Shown in pieces: positions 50,806 through 50,880 of a DNA stretch of 50,880 nt. The notes under the pieces are model-generated. The model had not been told where the DNA came from. It did no database searches and was given only the letters and a program-made list of their open reading frames with translations. Within the stretch, counting starts at the first letter, position 1; each line of letters opens with the position of its first letter. The translations under genes were made by a program, and so were the position numbers. This DNA comes from Bacteroidales bacterium (GTDB taxonomy: Bacteria > Bacteroidota > Bacteroidia > Bacteroidales > Muribaculaceae). The stretch spans positions 56,948 through 107,827 of the forward strand of contig JAJBVL010000048.1 of NCBI GenBank assembly GCA_020859845.1, given 5' to 3'.

Positions 50806-50837
50806 GTTGTTATAGTACAGATAAAATATTACTTTTG
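50806..50837 (+). promoter_or_regulatory. predicted promoter reading out of the right edge
   Basis: GTTG (50806-50809), 20-nt spacer, TACTTTTG (50830-50837). Confidence 0.45.
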
Positions 50838-50880
50838 CCGACCGCTGAGGCCCTTCACCACTTTGGCCCTTCCCCCCTTT

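Noticed and set aside
1-50880. Defence island, prophage or toxin-antitoxin system
   Set aside because: No restriction, Cas, phage structural or toxin-like proteins were recognised; the gene content is housekeeping plus envelope functions

Overview
This 50.9 kb window looks like chromosomal Bacteroidetes (Bacteroidales-type) DNA: a PorZ-like T9SS protein, GldE, DUF4254, DUF4465, DUF4919, a Bacteroidetes-style LepB, and TAnnTTTG promoter boxes. Most of it is housekeeping: leuS, nadA, gldE, rel, ruvB, dapB, lepB, recF, ribH, ybeY, mnmG, apt, uvrC, rnhB, trmD and namZ, interleaved with glycosyltransferase genes. I saw no CRISPR array, rRNA, tRNA or prophage, and one RAYT/IS200-like transposase at the left edge. 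The most interesting points are: (1) intergenic gaps filled almost from stop codon to start codon by short tandem repeats, including a 14-unit heptamer array ACT[C/T]TT[T/G] before a radical SAM gene; (2) a perfect 16-bp match to the parS consensus directly abutting the mnmG stop codon; (3) a continuous ORF fusing a 7TM-HD (PgpH-like) phosphohydrolase to an exported DUF4919 domain through an internal signal-peptide-like helix; (4) a cobalamin riboswitch with a near-ideal Bacteroidetes promoter upstream of a lone DUF4465 gene; (5) two perfect 16-bp inverted repeats flanking the Na/Pi cotransporter gene; (6) a RAYT transposase with hairpins upstream and an extra C-terminal Rossmann/DprA-like region. 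All calls come from reading the sequence and ORF track; no database search was run.
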